Source: Metamycoplasmataceae bacterium
GTDB taxonomy: Bacteria; Bacillota_I; Bacilli_A; Mycoplasmatales; Metamycoplasmataceae
Assembly (NCBI GenBank): GCA_029942215.1
Contig: JAOZTM010000003.1
Span: 14,801 to 22,957, forward strand
Reading direction: 5' to 3'
DNA length: 8,157 nucleotides
This document shows, piece by piece, positions 1-6,400 of the stretch. The notes under the pieces were generated by a model, which saw only the letters and a program-made list of their open reading frames with translations, did no database searches and was not told where the DNA came from. Positions within the stretch are counted from its first letter, which is position 1. Each line of letters begins with the position of its first letter. Both the position numbers and the translations under genes were made by a program.

Positions 1-452
1 AATGTATATGAAATACTTTCTAGCTCTGCTTCTGTTACTATAATACCTTTAGCTGCTAAATAAGCTTGGAAGTCTGTTATTTTTAGCGAGAATTGGCTAT
101 TGTAAATTCTTTCTGGTGCGTATGAATCTGTCAATCTTTCTGAAACATTAATATAAGTATCACCTGTAGCAACAAGTTCTTCGATAACTAGGTTTCCAAT
201 TGTTTTTGAGAATGAAATATCATTTACAATAATTTGTTTCCTGAAGTCACCGGCAGCAACTGTGATGATCGCAGAAGATTTTTGTGTAAAGATTGTTGGA
301 GGAACAATTCATTCAACATTTGTGATTTTAACATCTTGAGCAACTAATGCACTGCTTAGTTCAAACATTGAAACAGGACTATTTGGGATAGTTATTGGAC
401 GTGGGTTTCCTTGAGTTCAAGTAATTTCGTTTACATCTTGTGAACGAATATT
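1..452 (-). repeat. Super-repeat unit 6 (N-terminal part only): module A11
   Basis: This part begins after B6. A TGA-encoded Trp (417) again lies 20 residues after the B anchor. A11 (177-335, residues 2608-2660) has ITNVEWIVPP with a further TGA-encoded Trp at 309, the strand SAIITVAAGD, and ISFSKTIGNLVIEE in the position of the signature strand. It sits 87 residues after the B6 anchor, within the 80-91 range of the other first-position A modules. The frame continues in polar sequence to the window edge, so the second A module of this unit should lie just beyond it. Confidence 0.65.
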
Positions 453-3400
453 GTCTATTAACATTTTATATGTAGAGTTAGTAAATGCTCCAACAATAAT
501 GTCTTTAGAAGACGAACCGGCTGAAACTTCAGAAGAAATTGCTATAGTTTCTTGATTTTTAGCAAAGGCCATTCCTAAGTTATTTAGTTCTGTTTCAATT
601 TTTAATAATTCACCTTCAGCATCTGTTTGATCAATGAATTCATTGAATTTAACACCTAGAATGAATAATGGTTGTCCTTGAAGAGTTGCCGCTTTCATTG
701 AAGAAAGTAATAATTCATTACTTAAACGAGTTGTTAATCCAGCAACATCAATAGCATCAAATTTTATAGTTAATTTATTTATGAATTCGTCAATTTGAGT
801 TGTTGTAATTATAGTATCTTTTATTAAAGAAGCAATAATTCAAAGTTTGTTTAATTTATCGTTAAATGGATCTGTAACAATATTTGAATAGAAGTCATTT
901 GTATCTATTGAAGATGAAATCGTTAGGTTATCCGCTTCTTCAAAAGCTCATTTCATTATTTCTGAAATAACTGTGTCAGATGAATATACCTTATCCTCTT
1001 CGTTTATATTAGAGATAGTATGAATGTTATTCAATAAAATTACTGGTTCGTTAAATTCACGAACAAGATTTTTCATAAATGCTGGTGTTAACACCTGTGT
1101 TTGACTTACATTGTCTGCAAGCATAATTGTTGTAGGAATATTTTCAATAAGAATTTGATTTCTTGTTTTTGCAAATGTAATATCTTCATCGAATGAATTT
1201 ATACTTCCGTCTTTTTCAATTGTGAATCTAACTTTAATAGTGTTGTCATCATTTGTGTTTGCACTTAAAATCTGAATTGATTTTAGGTTAATAGTTAGAT
1301 ATAGACTGTTATCACTACTTATTACGAAATCATTAGCAACATATAAGTTGTTAGGTGCTTCGTTTTTAGCAGATGAAAGCATCAAGTCAACTCTGTTGTC
1401 TTGTCCCTCGGCTATAAAGTCTAATAATAGTTGTTCTGCGTATGAGTGATCGAATGTGAAGTCGAAAGTTTTCGAAACAACATATTCTCCAGCTGAAATA
1501 ATTAACATTATCTTAGCTACTCTTGATGTTGAATTAAATGGTTCTTTCAATATGATTGAATCAATTGTTAAGTATGAATCGTTTAACCCATTGATATGAA
1601 TCAAATCTTCTAATCCACGACCAAGGAAGTTGATTAAAGGAGATCTATCAGTAAATCCTGGATCAAATGTTAAGTCATTGTACGTAAGATCATTAAGAAT
1701 TGTTTCAATGTGTGAAACTCTTGATGATGTATAAAGAACAATAGGCTTAGCTGATTGCCCCAAGTGAAGTTGTGCTTCGTATCTTGCTGATGCAATAAAG
1801 TCGAATAAATCAACACTTTCATCAGTTTTTATGTCTTCAAAAATTCTAACAAGAGCTGTATGAGCTATGGCTAGGTCTGTTCCAACTGGTACAGCGAATA
1901 GAACTCTTTGTTGATTAATTATATTTACGAAATTATTGTTAATTGTAAATTCATTAGCTTCAATCGCACTACTATTATTAACTTGTGTATTTGTATTCAT
2001 TTTTGAAATTAAATCAGTAAGAGCCTGATCATTAACGAATTGAAGTTCTAGTTTAGATATAGCAGATAGGTAAGTATCTTTATTTATAACTGATGAGAAT
2101 ATTTTAAATACTTCAAATAATTTTGTATGCATTTCATTTGGAAGAACTGTAATATCGGCTGGTGTTAGGTTCTTTAATAAATCAAGTGAATCCACTGATT
2201 CGATAAGAGTTCCTAATGCAAGAGCTGAATATCTCTCATTAACTTCTAGCAAACTAACGTCTGCTGCTTTAATTGATTCATCAATGTTAGGAACTAATTT
2301 AATATCAGAAATTGAGTATTTAGCATCTTTAAGTGAGAATACTCCTTCTTTAACATCTGTTTCAGTCAATAATTCCTCTTGTGGATCGAAATCTAATAAT
2401 TTATATAGTGAATAAACTTCTTTAGTTGAATTAACAATTGTTACATCATTTCTACTTCTTGCGAATGTTATGTTATATGCGTATTCAAATTCTACTGAAC
2501 CTGAAAATAGTTTAATTAGTATAACCGCTGTTGTATCATCTGGTCCTACAGGTGTTTCATATCTTACTGAAACAACTTTAGCACTTTTAATTGAAGGATC
2601 AAGACCAGATATTGTTTGGTCAATAGAAACATCAGTAACTTTCAAGAATGCAGGAGGAGAAGATGCATTAAATGCGATGATTGAATTCGCTGGGTGTGTT
2701 GTATCAGGGTCTGTAATATCCACTCAAGCAAACACAGAATCATCAATACCGTTAAGTAATTGGAATTCCGCACGTGAATTCTTAAATGTAAGAACCTTGT
2801 AGATTGACATAATTGATTCACCAACTTTTATCTTGAATTCTAATGAAAGGTTTTTAACCTGGTCATTATAATCTCCGACAGATGTAGCAACATTAATAAC
2901 GTCAAGAATTACAGCTCCGGCAGGAAGTGTGAACTTATCTAAGTTAGCAAGTAAATCATCATGATCTATTGGTGGTTGAATATCTAATCATTGTTGGTCA
3001 ACAATAATATCTGACTGATTTAGGCTTGAAAGGATCAATTGATATTGTGAAACAAAGTAACTAGCTAGGTATTCTCTTTGTACAGAGTAAGCACCTTTTG
3101 TTAAAGTTAGGTTAGCTTGTTTTACAAGAGATTCATAATTGTAATCGAAATCAGATTTAAATTCGTTTAATAATTTACCAAAGTTTTCAAGTGCTTCATC
3201 TTCACTATTTCCGCTAACTACGGGCATACCAAATGATTGACCTGCAAAACTAAAGTTGTCTTGTTTTAAGTCAATTTCATATTTATCATTTGAACTAAGT
3301 TCATCAAGGATTGCTTGTGTTATAAGAGTTGAGTCATATGCAGGGTTATCTACAGATACAAAGGTAGCAAGATCTGCTGGTGATGATATTGTACCTGATG

Positions 3401-6400
3401 AGATAGCCATCATAACATCAGATGGTATGTTAGTAATCTCGTTAATAATAAATGCTTGAATATCTAGCTCACTAGTTATTTCAGCTAGTAATGCCGCGGC
3501 ATCTGAACCCTCAATACTTTGAGCTAACGCTTTGAAGTTAAATACAATTTCATCAACAGATGAAGGCACAGTAGCACCAAATAGAGTTTCATTAATTAAA
3601 TATTTAAATACAGTATATTTATCACTTTCATCAGAAGAAACATATCCACCATTAACTGTTGAGTGTGCATCTGCTTCTGTTTGTTTAAGGCTTACTGTTG
3701 GATTATTAAATATAGAATTCATAACTAAATACATAAAGTATTCTTTAATGTTTGAACCTTTAATTGTCGTATTTTGTGCACTTGCAATTGAAGTGATAAG
3801 TTTATCATTTGCATCAAGTTCTATCATTTCTGTTGTTTGACTATCTATTGTAATATTAAGATCTGGTGTTTGTTGGAATAATAGAACTCCTGCTTTAACG
3901 TCATCAGAATTTAAATCAATACTTGGATTTTGAATTATTTTAAACATAGCTTCAAGTTCTTCAGGTATTTCATTTAAAAAGTTTTCGTTTATTGTCTCAT
4001 TAAAGTGAATTGGGAAATTAATATATCTTGTTGCAACACCCTTGTTAATTTCAAGAATTAAGTTCAAGTCATTTGAGTCTTCATTAAAGACTATAGTTCC
4101 ACCATAGTTATTAGCAAGTGTTAATGCAAAGGCATCATCAGCAACTAATGCTTGGTATTTAAGAACGTCCGCTGCTGTAGGTGCAAGTGAAAGATCAACA
4201 GACATTGTACGATCTGTTCTATTCTCTATTCATGTAGGGAGAACAAATGAGTTTAAGACAACGAAGTCCTCAAGTGATTGTAACGAAGCTGCTTTTGCTG
4301 CTGCTGTATCAAATTCTGCTTTTGTTTTGTAGAATCCTGTTAATGCAAGAGCTGCTTGATCATCAAGAATTAAGTCTTTTGCAAGAGCTATATCTGAATC
4401 AAGAGCTGGTAACGTTATATCATGTGATAAGAAAGTTGGAGCAACTAATCCTTGTAGAACTATTAATTCGTTAAGTTCTTGTAAGTTTGTTGTTGCGTCA
4501 ACTAATAGGTCTCAATCAGCTTTTTTCAGAAGTCCTGCAATTGCTAACGCTCCGGCATCATCAGAAATTAGTGATTTAACTAAGTCAACATTTGCATCAG
4601 TAGGTGCGACAGTCATATCAAGACTCATAATGTCTTTATAACTATTTTCGTCTCAAACTATTGTTGAAGTATTTATACTTAATACCAATTCATTATGTAA
4701 AATTTCTTTTAAATCTTCTAATGAAGTTAAATTGGCAATAGTAGAATCTCAACTTGCTTTATCGGCATTTGTGATTGATGATGCTATTACGTACACTGAA
4801 TTAAATTGATTGTTATTGAACTTTTGGTCAATTGTGAAGCCAGTTGGGTCATAGTCCTTGTGAGAAATAGCAAGGTCGTCATAAGAAATTTTGTCAATAT
4901 TAGCTTCTACATCAAGAAGAACTTGTTCGTTTGAACTTAGTGCGTGTGTGACTGTTATTTCTTCTTTAATTTCTTCATATCCAGTTGAATATGTAACTTC
5001 AAGAATAACATCACCTTTAAGGTCTTTAGTAAATTGAGTTACATATGAGACGTTTATAATTGTTGCAATTCCATCCAACTTTGAACCAGGTGTTACTGAG
5101 AATTTTGTAATATCTATATTCTCTTCTGGAGCATTCGCTTCTAAGTCGGGATCTACTGTTACAGAGTCTCTTCACAACCCTGAAATTTCATCGGCTTTTG
5201 AAGTTTCTTCAATAAGGAACTGGTTTTCAGTTCTAAGGATAGTTGTTGAAACCATTATCTTTTTATCAGTTGAATCAATTCCGATAGTTAATTCATGTAA
5301 TTGAGTTCCAGTATCTCTTGCAATGTCGTATGAATCTTTAATTTCTGTAAATAAACTTACTGCATCTACTTTAGGCATAAACAGATCAGGTATATGCATT
5401 GATCCTAATTTGAATGAGTCAGAATTAAATGGAGTTACAACAGTTTGTTTTACAAATGTTGCATCAATATTAGTTGTTATAGCTTCAGTAATGTCTGCAA
5501 CGAATTTAGTTCATCCAGCACCTTCAATATCAGTAACGGCAGCAAGGTTTTGAAGAATATCTCCAATTGATCCAAGTCCGTTAACATGTTTTTGGAAGGC
5601 TGAAATAACGTTGAACTTTTGATTTTGTCAAGATTTGTATTCAGGATCAGTTGTGACCACAGTGATATCATCATTATTATTTAAAGCAACTAATAATTGA
5701 GAAGTAACATAACCAATAACGTCCGTCATGTTTGTTTGGTCAGGCGTATATTCATTTTCAACTAAGATTTTGTCTAAGTCATAAATAATTACATCATTCT
5801 TGATAACTATATTATCTGCAGCAAATGCCGGGAATGTAGTTTCCATTTCTGAAAGCTGTATTTCAGCTAATGCGGGGTCTACAGATATACCTATAGGAGT
5901 TACCGCTTGGAAACTATTGTATTTAGTTAATGTTTTTTCAGCGACAGACTGGTTAGTTACGAATGTGAATGGCACAATCACTTCATCAGTTCCATAAGAA
6001 ATTGTAACCTCTATGTCTACTGATTTTGCATCATCTGCAGGAATCGTGTTATTCGCAAATGCAATTTCTTTAATATTAATTTCTGGGAATGCTAACATAT
6101 CAGCCGCATTTATTTTGATGTGTTGTTTATAAGCACTTATGTCTAATCTTGTTAAGTCAGTTAAATATGCACCAGTTTCAAAACTTGACACTTGGTTAAG
6201 TTGTTCAATAGCGAATGACTCAACAAAGTTAGTCTCAATAGTTTTAAGAATTGTTCTATCGTTGTATCCGAATAAAAGGTCTACATCAAGTTGTGTACTG
6301 TTTGCATTTCATGATTGGAATGTTGTTGATAACAATTCAAATTCTGATTGATCTCATTCAAACATTGCATTTGTTAATCCATCTTCATCAGGAGTTGACA

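Noticed and set aside
948..2723. Reading the fragments (948-2723, 2988-4205, 6354-7373 and others) as separate genes or as a decayed pseudogene
   Set aside because: All fragments share one frame, all breaks are TGA, there are no TAA/TAG stops or frameshifts, and repeat modules run across the TGA positions. Decay would produce all three stops.
2470..2802. Plus-strand open frames such as 2470-2802, 3256-3459, 3532-3840, 4247-4474 and 5800-5997
   Set aside because: They are antisense shadows of the long frame with no recognisable domains and no room for their own promoters. Some, such as 4247-4474, have Leu-rich composition that simply mirrors the coding strand.
4287..4307. GCT-rich run and short T tracts (such as 4521-4526 and 7762-7767) as possible phase-variation sites
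   Set aside because: The runs are only five to six bases or a few broken triplets, too short and irregular for a convincing slippage switch, and they lie inside ordinary repeat-coding sequence.
5477..5674. Minus-strand open frames in another phase (5477-5674 and 2642-2824)
   Set aside because: They overlap the long frame out of phase, lack any domain pattern, and the repeat modules belong to the long frame.
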